From: a virus
IMG/VR virus record: IMGVR_UViG_3300043409_001397
Location: 1 to 38,553 of that record
DNA length: 38,553 nucleotides
Reading direction: 5' to 3' (one strand)
Of this stretch, positions 6,366 through 14,317 are shown in pieces (within the stretch, counting starts at the first letter, position 1; the number at the start of each line of letters is the position of its first letter). The position numbers and the translations under genes were made by a program. The notes under the pieces were generated by a model. The model ran no database searches, was not told where the DNA came from, and worked only from the letters and a program-made list of their open reading frames with translations.

Positions 6366-7589
6366 TTATTTATTACGCAAGAAATCTGGAATTTTTAACT
6401 CTACTTTCTCTGGAACATAGTCTTTAAGAATTTGGTTCAATTTTAGTTTCATTTTTTCTTTGGAAAAATTTCTTTTAATAATATCACCTCCTACTTTAGA
6501 TTCTTTTAGATAAGTTTTATGATTTTTAAACATATCGTTTAATCTAAAACTAAATTCTTGATAGTTAGCTTCAAACCAATGCGATTCGGGAATCATTGCT
6601 TTCCAAGCAGTACTTGGGTGAATTTGTTGTAAACTACCGCCAATTAAAGTATAATATTTTTCATCTAAAAAATCCAAATATCCACTATGTTTTGGAGCAA
6701 TGATTGGTTTACCAGTAATAGAAAATTCTAATAAAGGTCTTCCAACAGATTCTCCTCTTGTCAAAGAAATCATAGCTTTAACTTTTGGATGATTATATAA
6801 TTGATTCATTTGTTCGTCACTTAGCTCACCGTGTAACAAATAAACATTTGGTAAATTTTTTGAATTAAAAGTCTTTTGAATAGATTTGATATATTCTTCG
6901 TAGCTATATTTATCTACTTTGGAATGATTACCCATATTAGACTTTAAGATTAAAGCAGGTTGATTTGGTTTGTTTTTAAATGTTTCATAAAACATTCTAA
7001 TCATATTACCAATATTCTTTCGGTCTTGTCCAAAGACTTGACCACCCGTAAATTGTCCAACGGATAAAAATGCAAATTGTTCTTTGATATTCGATAAATC
7101 AAATTCCGAAGTTACTTTATTATTAAAGATATTTTCATTATATCCTTCAAATAACACTTCAATTGGTTTTGTTGTTTTTAACTCTGCTCCTTGTGCATCG
7201 GTAAAGATAGTCTTTTCAAACACATCTTTATTAAATTTTGATGGAACAATGGTTAAATCAATCGTATTTACCTTTGAAATCCATTCGGAAGGAACTAAAG
7301 TTACTTCGGTACTTGAAGTAATTAAAATATTTTTTTCGGTTCCGTATAACTTCATTTCATCGGGCATACCAATATGAATGTAAATATCAGGAGCGTGAGT
7401 AATATTTTCAACAATATACTTATCTAATTTAGTATATTCTCTATCGGGATTATTTCCCCATTTAGTTTTAATTAATTGAATATTCCATTCGGGTTTTAAT
7501 TCAATAATAGATTCAACTAAATCTAATGACTTTAGTCCATATCCACTGATTGATTTAAACGGCGATGTAATCAGGACATTTGTACGCAT
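6366..7589 (-). CDS. GT4-type glycosyltransferase (GT-B fold, 407 aa)
   Basis: This is a predicted retaining GT-B glycosyltransferase of the glycosyltransferase-4 group. The C-terminal half carries the family's E-x7-E motif, Glu280 to Glu288 (ESVGRPLLE), followed by TGKPIIAPKHSG, which fits the sugar-nucleotide pocket. The N-terminal half begins with a strand-loop start (NVLITSPFKSISGYG) typical of GT-B enzymes. There is no signal or membrane anchor, so it is cytoplasmic. It overlaps the upstream glycosyltransferase gene by 19 nt and the two are probably co-translated. Substrate unknown: modified phage DNA, host surface sugars and a protein are all possible. Confidence 0.85.
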   Translation of the reverse strand: MRTNVLITSPFKSISGYGLKSLDLVESIIELKPEWNIQLIKTKWGNNPDREYTKLDKYIVENITHAPDIYIHIGMPDEMKLYGTEKNILITSSTEVTLVPSEWISKVNTIDLTIVPSKFNKDVFEKTIFTDAQGAELKTTKPIEVLFEGYNENIFNNKVTSEFDLSNIKEQFAFLSVGQFTGGQVFGQDRKNIGNMIRMFYETFKNKPNQPALILKSNMGNHSKVDKYSYEEYIKSIQKTFNSKNLPNVYLLHGELSDEQMNQLYNHPKVKAMISLTRGESVGRPLLEFSITGKPIIAPKHSGYLDFLDEKYYTLIGGSLQQIHPSTAWKAMIPESHWFEANYQEFSFRLNDMFKNHKTYLKESKVGGDIIKRNFSKEKMKLKLNQILKDYVPEKVELKIPDFLRNK

Positions 7590-8851
7590 GATAGAGTATA
7601 TTTTGGTTGTGGTTTAAATTTTTGGATAGTTTCTTCGATTGATTCTACAATAGATTTTACCATATTATTTGAATCATAATTATCTAAAGCGATTTGTCTA
7701 AATCTATCAGAATCATAAAAATACTCTCCTGAATGGAAATGAGAAAGTGTTGACGTTATGTCTCTTGCTTTTGTATAGTATTGATATATGTATGGGACTT
7801 CTATCGAACTTGTTAGCGTCTCTGCTCCGATACCAAGAGTCAAATCCCATGAGCCGCAATTTTCAAGTTGTTCAATCATTCCTCCATGATAAGGAGCAAT
7901 AAATGGTTTTCCACAAGCAACCGCTTCTGTTAAAGATAATCCCCAACCTTCGTTAAATGAGGTATTAATAATACAATCACTCAAATTGTATAAATATCTC
8001 ATTTGAGTTTCGTCGAATCGTTGATTGGTTAATAAAATCTTATTTTTATAATCCATTCCTTTGAATAACTCTTCGACTAACTTTGGAATATGAAATCCTC
8101 CTAATGGTTGTGTATGTAAAATCAAACAAATAGAATCATTCGGATATAGTTTGATAAAATCTCTATAACCTTCTAATAGAGTTCCAATATTTTTTCGGTG
8201 CATATTTACCGAATTGAACAAAAATACTGTTTCGGGAACTTTATTATTAAAAAGTGTATTTTGAAATAATTTAAAATCATTATATTCATCGCTATTAGAA
8301 TCAATAGGATAAAACTTATTAATATCTACTCCATGAGGGATATGTTTAATAACTTTTTGATTTACTTTATCTCCCAAAACTTCTCTTACCAAAGTATCAG
8401 TTAATTTAGAGATATTTAATAAAGCATCACAAGAATCATAATATGGTAAGTTAAAATGTGGAGCAGGTTCGGCATCCCAAATATTATACCAAATGATTGG
8501 ATATTTTTGTGAAATGACTCCTTGATAGTTAAAGAATTGAATATGATGTCTTGGGTCGGACATCAATAAAATAGCGTCTAAACCTTCTCTTTTGATAATT
8601 TCTTCAAATAATTCAATTGTCCCATACCCATTCCATTGAATTTCTTCTACCGAACACTTAACTCCTGTTTCTTTAGTGATTCTTTCACTATAATCAAACT
8701 TTTGACCATGATTAGGAGTTCTTTCAAAAGACCCTACAATAAGATAATCGTATTTATCAATTGATTTATATACAATTTCTTTAGCCATATTAGCAACTCC
8801 ACTTTGGGAATAAATGGAATCGGTAATTAATAATATTCTTCTTTTATTCAT
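7571..8851 (-). CDS. GT4-type glycosyltransferase (GT-B fold, 426 aa)
   Basis: The N-terminus RRILLITDSIYSQSGVA has the glycine-containing loop of GT-B enzymes. A middle segment WYNIWDAEPAPHF (121-133) and HIPHGVDINKF (170-180) mark the acceptor/linker region. The C-terminal domain has the E-x7-E motif, Glu301 to Glu309 (EGWGLSLTE), followed by ACGKPFIAPYHGG. It is a soluble cytoplasmic enzyme of unknown substrate. It is related in fold to the next gene but not a close copy. The ATG follows AATAAATAAAATTTA. The gene lies 21 nt after the DUF551-like gene and ends inside the second glycosyltransferase gene. Confidence 0.87.
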   Translation of the reverse strand: MNKRRILLITDSIYSQSGVANMAKEIVYKSIDKYDYLIVGSFERTPNHGQKFDYSERITKETGVKCSVEEIQWNGYGTIELFEEIIKREGLDAILLMSDPRHHIQFFNYQGVISQKYPIIWYNIWDAEPAPHFNLPYYDSCDALLNISKLTDTLVREVLGDKVNQKVIKHIPHGVDINKFYPIDSNSDEYNDFKLFQNTLFNNKVPETVFLFNSVNMHRKNIGTLLEGYRDFIKLYPNDSICLILHTQPLGGFHIPKLVEELFKGMDYKNKILLTNQRFDETQMRYLYNLSDCIINTSFNEGWGLSLTEAVACGKPFIAPYHGGMIEQLENCGSWDLTLGIGAETLTSSIEVPYIYQYYTKARDITSTLSHFHSGEYFYDSDRFRQIALDNYDSNNMVKSIVESIEETIQKFKPQPKYTLSCVQMS

Positions 8852-8872
8852 TAAATTTTATTTATTAAGTTC

Positions 8873-9046
8873 TTATACAGGATATTCAATATAACACCAA
8901 TGAGTTATAGAGTTCCAATCAGCAAATCTTTCCTCTTCATTCGACCAAATAGTTCCATATATTTGTTTAGATTCTATATCCCTATAAATTAATACAAGTT
9001 TACCAATATCAGGTTTACTATCTTTAGAATATTCTATCCAATTCAT
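8873..9046 (-). CDS. Small DUF551-like protein (57 aa)
   Basis: A 57-codon frame runs from an ATG at 9044-9046 to TAA at 8873-8875. The protein begins MNWIEYSKDSKPDIGKLVLI and ends ITHWCYIEYPV. The pattern W-I-x5-S-K-P-x2-G-K-x-V-L at the start with I-T-H-W near the end is that of DUF551, a small domain common in phages and prophages; its function is unknown. The start overlaps the upstream gene's TGA in an ATGA junction, supporting it as a real coupled gene. Confidence 0.75.
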   Translation of the reverse strand: MNWIEYSKDSKPDIGKLVLIYRDIESKQIYGTIWSNEEERFADWNSITHWCYIEYPV

Positions 9047-9276
9047 TGTTCTACGTTATATTTATTCAACATTTTAGTTAAACTTTTGTCAATAGTTTCG
9101 TCTTCTAAATCTTCTTCAATAAATATTCTATTAAATAAAGTTTGATTAGGGACTTTATCTTCAAATTTATCAAGAAATAGAAAAAAATCAGATGCTCCAT
9201 CAACTTGACAAAGTAATTTCTCATCAAGATAAACAAATCCTAATCCATCTTGAGATTCAATTATATCAAATTTCAT
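9043..9276 (-). CDS. Hypothetical acidic protein (77 aa)
   Basis: This small acidic protein is not recognised. A beta-rich first half (MKFDIIESQDGLGFVYLDEK) is followed by an acidic helical half. ATGA overlaps join it both to the gene upstream and to the DUF551-like gene downstream, so it lies in a chain of coupled small genes running from 10062 to 8873. Confidence 0.72.
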   Translation of the reverse strand: MKFDIIESQDGLGFVYLDEKLLCQVDGASDFFLFLDKFEDKVPNQTLFNRIFIEEDLEDETIDKSLTKMLNKYNVEQ

Positions 9277-9446
9277 AATTTATTATTTTTTGTATTATTC
9301 AATAATTTTTTCATATAGTCTTTTATTTCATGTGTATCTATCCCACTAACATCAATTTTGAAAATTCTTTTTTCCGATGAACTATCTTTAGAATTAATTA
9401 AAAGAGAAGCATCATCCATTAGTTTAAGTAACTTTTCATTTTTCAT
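9273..9446 (-). CDS. Hypothetical protein (57 aa)
   Basis: The frame runs from ATG 9444-9446 to TGA 9273-9275 and encodes a charged helical protein that begins MKNEKLLKLMDD and ends NTKNNKL. Both ends are ATGA overlaps with neighbouring genes. Its last codons (AAAAATAATAAATTATGA) double as the A/T-rich leader of the next gene, the same arrangement as in the 58-aa gene at 9886-10062, which ends LKNNKL. Function unknown. Confidence 0.7.
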   Translation of the reverse strand: MKNEKLLKLMDDASLLINSKDSSSEKRIFKIDVSGIDTHEIKDYMKKLLNNTKNNKL

Positions 9447-9889
9447 ATTTCAATAAAATTTTTACTTGGGTTTAAAGTTTCGAGCATATTAAAGTGCTGT
9501 TTCAACAGGTTTTGTTTATATTCTATCTCCAATATAAAATCTTTGATTTCTTCTAAGATACCTCTATTATACTCATTATCCTCGACAAAATTTGTACTAA
9601 GATTTGTTTTGTATTCTTGTCCCGTAGATTTATCTTTAAAATAGTAAATATTATCTTCTAATTTTAAATCTTCAACTTCAACGATGAAATCAATTTTTTC
9701 TTTAGACGTTGTATTAGGATTTCTAATATAACCAACCCAATAAAGGTAATTAACACCTTCTTTTGGTTCAATATTAAATTTCATGTTAATATCGTAATCT
9801 TGTTTCATCCCTATCGAAAGAGGTTTCTCTTCTACATAATAAGTAGTTCCATCTTCTTCTTGAATCATTAATTTCTTTTCTTCTTTCAT
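9443..9889 (-). CDS. Hypothetical acidic protein (148 aa)
   Basis: No family is recognised. The protein is acidic, with a beta-rich middle (EGVNYLYWVGYIRNP, then YYFKDKSTGQEYK) and a helical C-terminus that could form a short coiled coil. There is no signal peptide or membrane segment. ATGA junctions link it to the 58-aa gene before it and the 57-aa gene after it. Confidence 0.72.
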   Translation of the reverse strand: MKEEKKLMIQEEDGTTYYVEEKPLSIGMKQDYDINMKFNIEPKEGVNYLYWVGYIRNPNTTSKEKIDFIVEVEDLKLEDNIYYFKDKSTGQEYKTNLSTNFVEDNEYNRGILEEIKDFILEIEYKQNLLKQHFNMLETLNPSKNFIEI

Positions 9890-10062
9890 AATTTGTTATT
9901 TTTTAAATCGAATATAAATTCTTCTTTGGTTAATTGTTGATAAGTAAGTTCTTCAAAATCAATGTAATTCTTTTTTAAATTTAGAAAATCTTCATATTTA
10001 AGAACTACATATAAAACTTTTTCTTGATTATCGACAATTTCATAAACTGTTTCATCTTTCAT
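9886..10062 (-). CDS. Hypothetical protein (58 aa)
   Basis: The frame runs from ATG 10060-10062 to TGA 9886-9888. It starts MKDETVYEIVDNQEKVLYVV and ends FDLKNNKL. The N-terminal half looks like a beta hairpin and the C-terminal half is acidic and helical. The last codons supply the A/T-rich leader of the next gene through an ATGA overlap. It starts 3 nt after the gene upstream. No function can be assigned. Confidence 0.7.
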   Translation of the reverse strand: MKDETVYEIVDNQEKVLYVVLKYEDFLNLKKNYIDFEELTYQQLTKEEFIFDLKNNKL

Positions 10063-10065
10063 CTT

Positions 10066-10278
10066 TTAAAAAATTTTATGATAAGGAATTACCGATGTAC
10101 ATGATTTAATTTTTTCTTTAAATTCTTGGTCATTAAGATATAGCCATAAAGCTCTATTTAGTAGCTTCGCCATTGGTATTTTATCTTGGTATGGTAAATT
10201 AGTAAATTGGTCTTTCAAAGGAACTACTGTTTCGATTGAAGTAGTTTTTAACATTGGGTTCTCTACTTTTCTTGCCAT
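10066..10278 (-). CDS. Hypothetical protein, possibly ribbon-helix-helix-like (70 aa)
   Basis: The protein is small and basic. The segment KIPMAKLLNRALWLYLNDQ, following a Thr/Val-rich stretch (SIETVVPLKDQF), faintly resembles the two helices of a ribbon-helix-helix DNA-binding domain, but the fit is weak and may be coincidental. It begins 1 nt after the stop of the 344-aa gene; the next gene follows after 3 nt. Confidence 0.65.
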   Translation of the reverse strand: MARKVENPMLKTTSIETVVPLKDQFTNLPYQDKIPMAKLLNRALWLYLNDQEFKEKIKSCTSVIPYHKIF

Positions 10279-10279
10279 T

Positions 10280-11314
10280 TTATTTTTTATTATAGTTTTT
10301 GTAACGTTCTTCGTAATCTAATGCTTTTTTGATTTCTTTTGTAACATCTTCTGTTTTGTATCCTGCTCTCATTCTATATTTAAAGGCGTTTAATTTACAA
10401 AAGATTTTTACTTCTTCTATTCCAAAAAGATTTTCCATCATTTTGATTACTTCGGGAAATACTTCTTGGTTATAATGAGATTCTTTTTGGATTAATTGGT
10501 TATAAGATTTTTCATAATAATCTGCTTTTTGATTACAAGCATTAATCTCATTATGAATAAACTCAATATTTTCCTTTGATTTGATACTCATGGTATAATA
10601 ATACCATTTATGTAAATCGTCTAATGTTGAAAATCTTTTGTTAAGAGCGTCTTGAATTAATTGAACTGTAATTGAGAATCCATAACCGTTAGTTTCTACC
10701 CATTTAGTGATATATTCTTTATTCAATAAAATAATATTCTCTCCGTCATAGTTTCCCTCAAAAAAATAATCATAAAATCTAAACTCGTCATCTTTTATAA
10801 TGTCATAATGAGTTCCAATATATTCTTGTAGAAGTTCAAAGAGATTATCTTCTACATAATTTAATTTATCTTCATAAGAATATGCGGATAGTTCTTCCAA
10901 TTCATCTCCACACATCTCATTAATTACCCAATATTGAAACTCGTGAAAACTTTCAAAATTTTCATTGATATATTTTTCAACTTCTTGTTTGGTAATGTCT
11001 TTAGTTTCGTGCGTTGTATATAATTCACCTACAATATAAGCTCCTGTTGGAAATTCACATTCAAATATTGCATCAAAATAATTCTTTAATACATATTCCA
11101 AACTATAATTATTAAAAGTATTTTCATATCTTTTTTTAATATGGAATCTTATTACCTTTTCTATGATATTCTTATATTCTTCGTTACTCCTTTTCATAGA
11201 ATTTCTAATCTCTTCAATTTTATCTCTATTTTCTTCTTTTAGTAATAAACCTCCTTCGGTAGAGGTTGTTGTCCAATGTGGGATTTTTGTTTTTGTTACT
11301 TCTTTTTTGTCCAT
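10280..11314 (-). CDS. Large hypothetical protein (344 aa)
   Basis: This is the largest unrecognised protein in the window. It starts with a basic, disordered-looking stretch (MDKKEVTKTKIPHWTTTSTEGG), continues with a charged helical region, and has a very acidic, aromatic middle (about residues 85-195). It ends in Lys/Glu-rich helices (about 245-344) that could form coiled coils. No catalytic or nucleotide-binding motif was found. It overlaps the gene upstream by 19 nt. An opposite-strand hydrophobic frame at its 5' end is a shadow of the Lys/Glu-rich coding. Confidence 0.78.
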   Translation of the reverse strand: MDKKEVTKTKIPHWTTTSTEGGLLLKEENRDKIEEIRNSMKRSNEEYKNIIEKVIRFHIKKRYENTFNNYSLEYVLKNYFDAIFECEFPTGAYIVGELYTTHETKDITKQEVEKYINENFESFHEFQYWVINEMCGDELEELSAYSYEDKLNYVEDNLFELLQEYIGTHYDIIKDDEFRFYDYFFEGNYDGENIILLNKEYITKWVETNGYGFSITVQLIQDALNKRFSTLDDLHKWYYYTMSIKSKENIEFIHNEINACNQKADYYEKSYNQLIQKESHYNQEVFPEVIKMMENLFGIEEVKIFCKLNAFKYRMRAGYKTEDVTKEIKKALDYEERYKNYNKK

Positions 11315-11730
11315 TCTTTTATTTGTTTTTCGTCTATATGATAACCATTTAAAAGTCTAATTAGTTCATCTTTTGATAAACTATCTAAAAATATTTTAGC
11401 ATCTATTAAATTATTTTGTCTAAATTTAGAAACAAGTGATAATAGTTCTTTGGGATAATCATCTTCAATATTCTTTTTGATATATTTAGCAAATATTCTA
11501 TGATTAGGAAGTATCTCTAAATACATTTTGTAAATATTTTCTTTTGGTAATTGTTTTCCTTTTTGAATGATATTAATTTGTTTAACTAACTTTCTATGTT
11601 GAGCTAAAAATTTATTAACAATAAATGGTTGAAAATCATTTTGTTCATCTTTTGTTAAATCTTCCCATTTAACCTTTCTTTCTGTTAGATAATTAACAAA
11701 GACATAAGGAGGAGTTTCTTTTCTATCCAT
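11296..11730 (-). CDS. Hypothetical basic helical protein (144 aa)
   Basis: No family is recognised. The protein is Lys-rich and mainly helical. The C-terminal segment SLSKDELIRLLNGYHIDEKQIKEWTKKK looks like a small helical domain of the SAP/LEM size that could bind DNA; this is a guess from pattern only. It overlaps the upstream gene by 8 nt and the 344-aa gene by 19 nt. Confidence 0.72.
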   Translation of the reverse strand: MDRKETPPYVFVNYLTERKVKWEDLTKDEQNDFQPFIVNKFLAQHRKLVKQINIIQKGKQLPKENIYKMYLEILPNHRIFAKYIKKNIEDDYPKELLSLVSKFRQNNLIDAKIFLDSLSKDELIRLLNGYHIDEKQIKEWTKKK

Positions 11731-11935
11731 TGATAATTTCTTTTTTATTGATTGATTTAAGTGGAGTAAATCTAAAATCTTTTAAAAGAATTTCTCTCAA
11801 AACTCCTTGCTCATCTTCAATGATAGCTACTGTATTAATATCTCCATTAAATCCTGTCAATGAATATTGATGAAATACTCCTTTGTGCGGAGTTCTTTGG
11901 GAATCTGTGTCTAAGTAAAAAATTACTGGTCTCAT
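11723..11935 (-). CDS. Hypothetical protein (70 aa)
   Basis: The product begins MRPVIFYLDTDSQRTPHKG and reads as a small beta-barrel-like protein (strands around VIFYLDT, GVFHQYSL, NTVAIIED and EILLKDFRF), with no recognised family. The frame is open upstream to 11962. I place the start at the ATG 11933-11935 because it lies just after the upstream stop codon (TAA 11937-11939), the usual spacing here, whereas the longer version would overlap that gene by 26 nt. The longer start (79 aa) remains possible. Confidence 0.65.
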   Translation of the reverse strand: MRPVIFYLDTDSQRTPHKGVFHQYSLTGFNGDINTVAIIEDEQGVLREILLKDFRFTPLKSINKKEIING

Positions 11936-11936
11936 A

Positions 11937-12131
11937 TTAATCTTCATAAAAAAGTTCGGCAAATATAAAAGCGGAGTGGACAGTATTTGTCAATACACTT
12001 TGTAATTCACATTTATTTTCTACTTTATTGTAATATTCTTTTACAATAGGCTCTAATGCTTTCGTTATTTTCATGGATAGCTCTAACCCTTCTGTTGTGT
12101 ATTCTTTTTGGTTGTCTTTAAATAGTTTCAT
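11937..12131 (-). CDS. Hypothetical helical protein (64 aa)
   Basis: The protein is small and mainly helical, starting MKLFKDNQKEYTTEGLELSM and ending in a hydrophobic/acidic helix (SAFIFAELFYED). No motif was recognised. It follows the 101-aa gene by 7 nt; its ATG is preceded by the leader AATAAAAATAAT. Confidence 0.7.
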   Translation of the reverse strand: MKLFKDNQKEYTTEGLELSMKITKALEPIVKEYYNKVENKCELQSVLTNTVHSAFIFAELFYED

Positions 12132-12138
12132 ATTATTT

Positions 12139-12444
12139 TTATTTTAATAATCCTTTTCTTAATTCAAAATCTAAAAAGTCAAGAAATGTTTGCGAGTTTC
12201 CTCTAAACAACGTTTCTTTTAATTGATAAAAATGTTCGTTTATTTTTAAAATTTCTTCAATTGAAAATTGTGGTAAATCTTCTTTTAAAATATCTTTATA
12301 CCAATCATATCCATGTTTAAAAGATTCAAAATTTTCTCTTGTTATGTATCGCTTAATTCCATCTTTATCAATATATGTTCTATATTTATCAAATAATTCT
12401 TCTAAAGAATTAGTTTCATCAATTAGTTTTTGTGGGTAATACAT
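12139..12444 (-). CDS. Hypothetical protein after the clamp loader (101 aa)
   Basis: This is an all-helical, aromatic-rich acidic protein (for example NFESFKHGYDWYKDILKED). It directly follows the clamp-loader ATPase gene (5 nt gap), the position that a clamp-loader small subunit might occupy. However, it is only about half the length of T4 gp62 and shows no similarity I can see. It is listed as unknown, with that possibility noted. Confidence 0.7.
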   Translation of the reverse strand: MYYPQKLIDETNSLEELFDKYRTYIDKDGIKRYITRENFESFKHGYDWYKDILKEDLPQFSIEEILKINEHFYQLKETLFRGNSQTFLDFLDFELRKGLLK

Positions 12445-12449
12445 AATAT

Positions 12450-13388
12450 TTAGATTAAAAGTTCGGAAATAAATGCCATAAAGTTTAATTCTTTATCATG
12501 GGATGGTTTACTTTGATAAGAATAAGTATTTAATAAAATTGTAGTTGCACAATATTGACCTTCTTTTACCCATAAATCCAATTTTTCAAATAATTCAGAA
12601 TACAATCTTTCATAATTCTTAACATTAGAGTTTGCTAATAGTTGTTTTACTTGTTGATAAGTTATATCAGGATTATTATTTGCAGTTAATAAATTAATAA
12701 GCTCTTTGATTAAGAGTTTAAATTCATTTTCTTTATAAATAAACTCTCCTGTCAAACAACAATTTTGTAAATGGACAATTGATTGGCGAATGTCAAAATC
12801 AGCATCTTTAATAATTTTAGCAATATTGATTACATTTGGTTTATCGGGATATTTCTTAGATTTTGGTAACTCGATTTCTTCTTGATTTAAAATATCAACC
12901 AATCTTCTAATCAAAGAGTTCAATTCGGGTTTCTCAAATTTTAAAATATTACATCTACTAATAATACCATCTCCAATTTTTTCAATATGGTTGGTAGTAA
13001 AAATAAATCTAACACCACTTGATTGATATTTTTCAATAAATGCCTTTAAACCGTCTTGAGCCACTAAAGATAAACCATCTGCTTCGTCAAATATAACAAT
13101 TTTAATATTTTTTTGAGATTTTCTTGAACAAAAGTCCATTACTTTTTCTCTAATATTATCAATTGATGTATCAATAGAAGCATTGATATAAAACTCTTGA
13201 GCATTGAGTTTAGAGCAAAGTAATTTAGCTAAAGTAGTTTTACCTAAACCAAATGAACCTTCTAATAATAAATGAGGAATATCACCATTTGAAACGTAGT
13301 TCTCTAATGTTTCTTTGATAGAATCTTCAATGATATATTCTTGAAAAGATTTGGGTTGATATTTATCAACCCATAATACATTTGACAT
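12450..13388 (-). CDS. Sliding-clamp loader ATPase subunit (T4 gp44 / RFC-like)
   Basis: This is an AAA+ ATPase that opens the sliding clamp and loads it onto primed DNA at the replication fork. The N-terminal WVDKYQPKSFQEYI is the conserved RFC-type opening. Walker A is GSFGLGKT (44-51), Walker B is IVIFDEAD (97-104), and the SRC arginine-finger motif (Ser144-Arg145-Cys146) follows. The C-terminal part is a helical collar region. The length (312 aa) matches T4 gp44 (about 319). Together with polymerase and a probable clamp gene upstream it forms a T4-style replication set, but here a chaperonin pair lies between clamp and loader. No obvious gp62-like partner was identified. Confidence 0.92.
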   Translation of the reverse strand: MSNVLWVDKYQPKSFQEYIIEDSIKETLENYVSNGDIPHLLLEGSFGLGKTTLAKLLCSKLNAQEFYINASIDTSIDNIREKVMDFCSRKSQKNIKIVIFDEADGLSLVAQDGLKAFIEKYQSSGVRFIFTTNHIEKIGDGIISRCNILKFEKPELNSLIRRLVDILNQEEIELPKSKKYPDKPNVINIAKIIKDADFDIRQSIVHLQNCCLTGEFIYKENEFKLLIKELINLLTANNNPDITYQQVKQLLANSNVKNYERLYSELFEKLDLWVKEGQYCATTILLNTYSYQSKPSHDKELNFMAFISELLI

Positions 13389-13407
13389 AAAAATTTTTTG
13401 TTTAATG

Positions 13408-13713
13408 TTATTTCAATCTCGATTTAAACTCTTCTAAATATCCTTGTTGAATTGTTTGAAATCCAATCAAAGCATCTAAAATATCTTCTTTTGAAGCATC
13501 ATTTTCAATTAGTTCTTGAATTTTGTAAATTCTTGCTAAATCGGGAGTATTGATTCTACTAAGAAGTTCAAACATTTCTTGTTTATAGGATTCATTAGAT
13601 TCCTTTTCAAGAAATTTATCAAATTTAGTCGATACCTTTTCTACAATTGTTGGAGGAGTTTCTACAACCTCTTCTTTGTTGACCGTTGGTTTTGTTGTTT
13701 TTTTAGTTGCCAT
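13408..13713 (-). CDS. Hypothetical protein with disordered N-terminus (101 aa)
   Basis: The first 30 or so residues are low-complexity (Lys/Thr/Val/Glu/Pro: MATKKTTKPTVNKEEVVETP) and probably disordered. The remainder is a charged helical domain. The function is not recognised. It starts inside the 61-aa gene's end (11 nt overlap) and ends 19 nt before the clamp-loader gene. A plus-strand Phe/Leu-rich frame across it is a shadow. Confidence 0.7.
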   Translation of the reverse strand: MATKKTTKPTVNKEEVVETPPTIVEKVSTKFDKFLEKESNESYKQEMFELLSRINTPDLARIYKIQELIENDASKEDILDALIGFQTIQQGYLEEFKSRLK

Positions 13714-13888
13714 TTAATTTATTATCTTTATTTGATAAATTTAATTCCTCTACTTCTTTATTCAATTGACGAATTGTGGACATTAGTATTGTTTCAAATA
13801 TCTTATTAGTTTCTTCTACTTGAACATCTGTTACATTCACCCATGTGCCTTTTAATTTTGGTCTTTTTGATTGTTCTTTCTTAGACAT
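13703..13888 (-). CDS. Hypothetical protein (61 aa)
   Basis: The protein is small, with a basic N-terminus (MSKKEQSKRPKLKGTW) followed by an acidic helix. No motif was recognised. Its 5' end overlaps the preceding gene by 37 nt in another reading frame, one of the longer overlaps in the window, and its 3' end overlaps the next by 11 nt. Confidence 0.65.
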   Translation of the reverse strand: MSKKEQSKRPKLKGTWVNVTDVQVEETNKIFETILMSTIRQLNKEVEELNLSNKDNKLNGN

Positions 13889-14139
13889 TTTTTCTTTGTG
13901 TATATTTCACTTCTAATAAAATTTATTAATCTTGGTTTAATGTCTCCGTTTCTTTCATACATTTCTTTATATGGTGGTCTAAATGTTTCTAAGAATTGGG
14001 AGAATTTTTGATAATCATACTCTTCTCCCATTAATCCTAATAACATTTTCAAACTCATTAACATATCTTGTTCAATCGGATGTTTTCTTCTTGAAGAAAC
14101 CTTTTCAAGAATTTCTAATAATGAATTTTTATCAATCAT
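13852..14139 (-). CDS. Hypothetical helical protein (95 aa)
   Basis: The protein is helical with a basic C-terminal tail (KKKCLRKNNQKDQN) that overlaps the next gene. The centre has a hydrophobic helix (LMSLKMLLGLMGEEY) that looks like a protein core rather than a membrane span. No family is recognised. Like the preceding 61-aa gene it begins MIDK, and it overlaps that gene by 8 nt. Confidence 0.7.
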   Translation of the reverse strand: MIDKNSLLEILEKVSSRRKHPIEQDMLMSLKMLLGLMGEEYDYQKFSQFLETFRPPYKEMYERNGDIKPRLINFIRSEIYTKKKCLRKNNQKDQN

Positions 14140-14317
14140 AATTCCTTATATATGTTAAAAATTCTTCGATTGTCAAATCGGTTCCGTCTTTATTATAAAT
14201 AAACCAATCATTTTGTTGAATTTTACTAATTTCTTCTTCAAGAATTTTAGTTAATTCTTCTTCTATGTTAATTGGATTTTCTCGGAATACTCCAAAAATG
14301 TCATCTTTATCAATCAT
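14132..14317 (-). CDS. Hypothetical acidic protein (61 aa)
   Basis: The protein is small and acidic, with a Glu/Ile-rich helix (INIEEELTKILEEEISKI) and a C-terminal strand/helix segment. No family is recognised. It overlaps both neighbours by 8 nt and lies in the chain of five small genes that separates groEL from the clamp-loader gene. Confidence 0.68.
   Translation of the reverse strand: MIDKDDIFGVFRENPINIEEELTKILEEEISKIQQNDWFIYNKDGTDLTIEEFLTYIRNYD

Noticed and set aside
13579-13809. Plus-strand frames rich in Phe, Ser and Leu in several places (for example here and at 5086-5661, 22865-23164 and 24933-25274)
   Set aside because: They lie opposite well-supported minus-strand genes, mirror Lys/Glu/Asn-rich coding, lack leaders, and would be the only plus-strand genes in the window.
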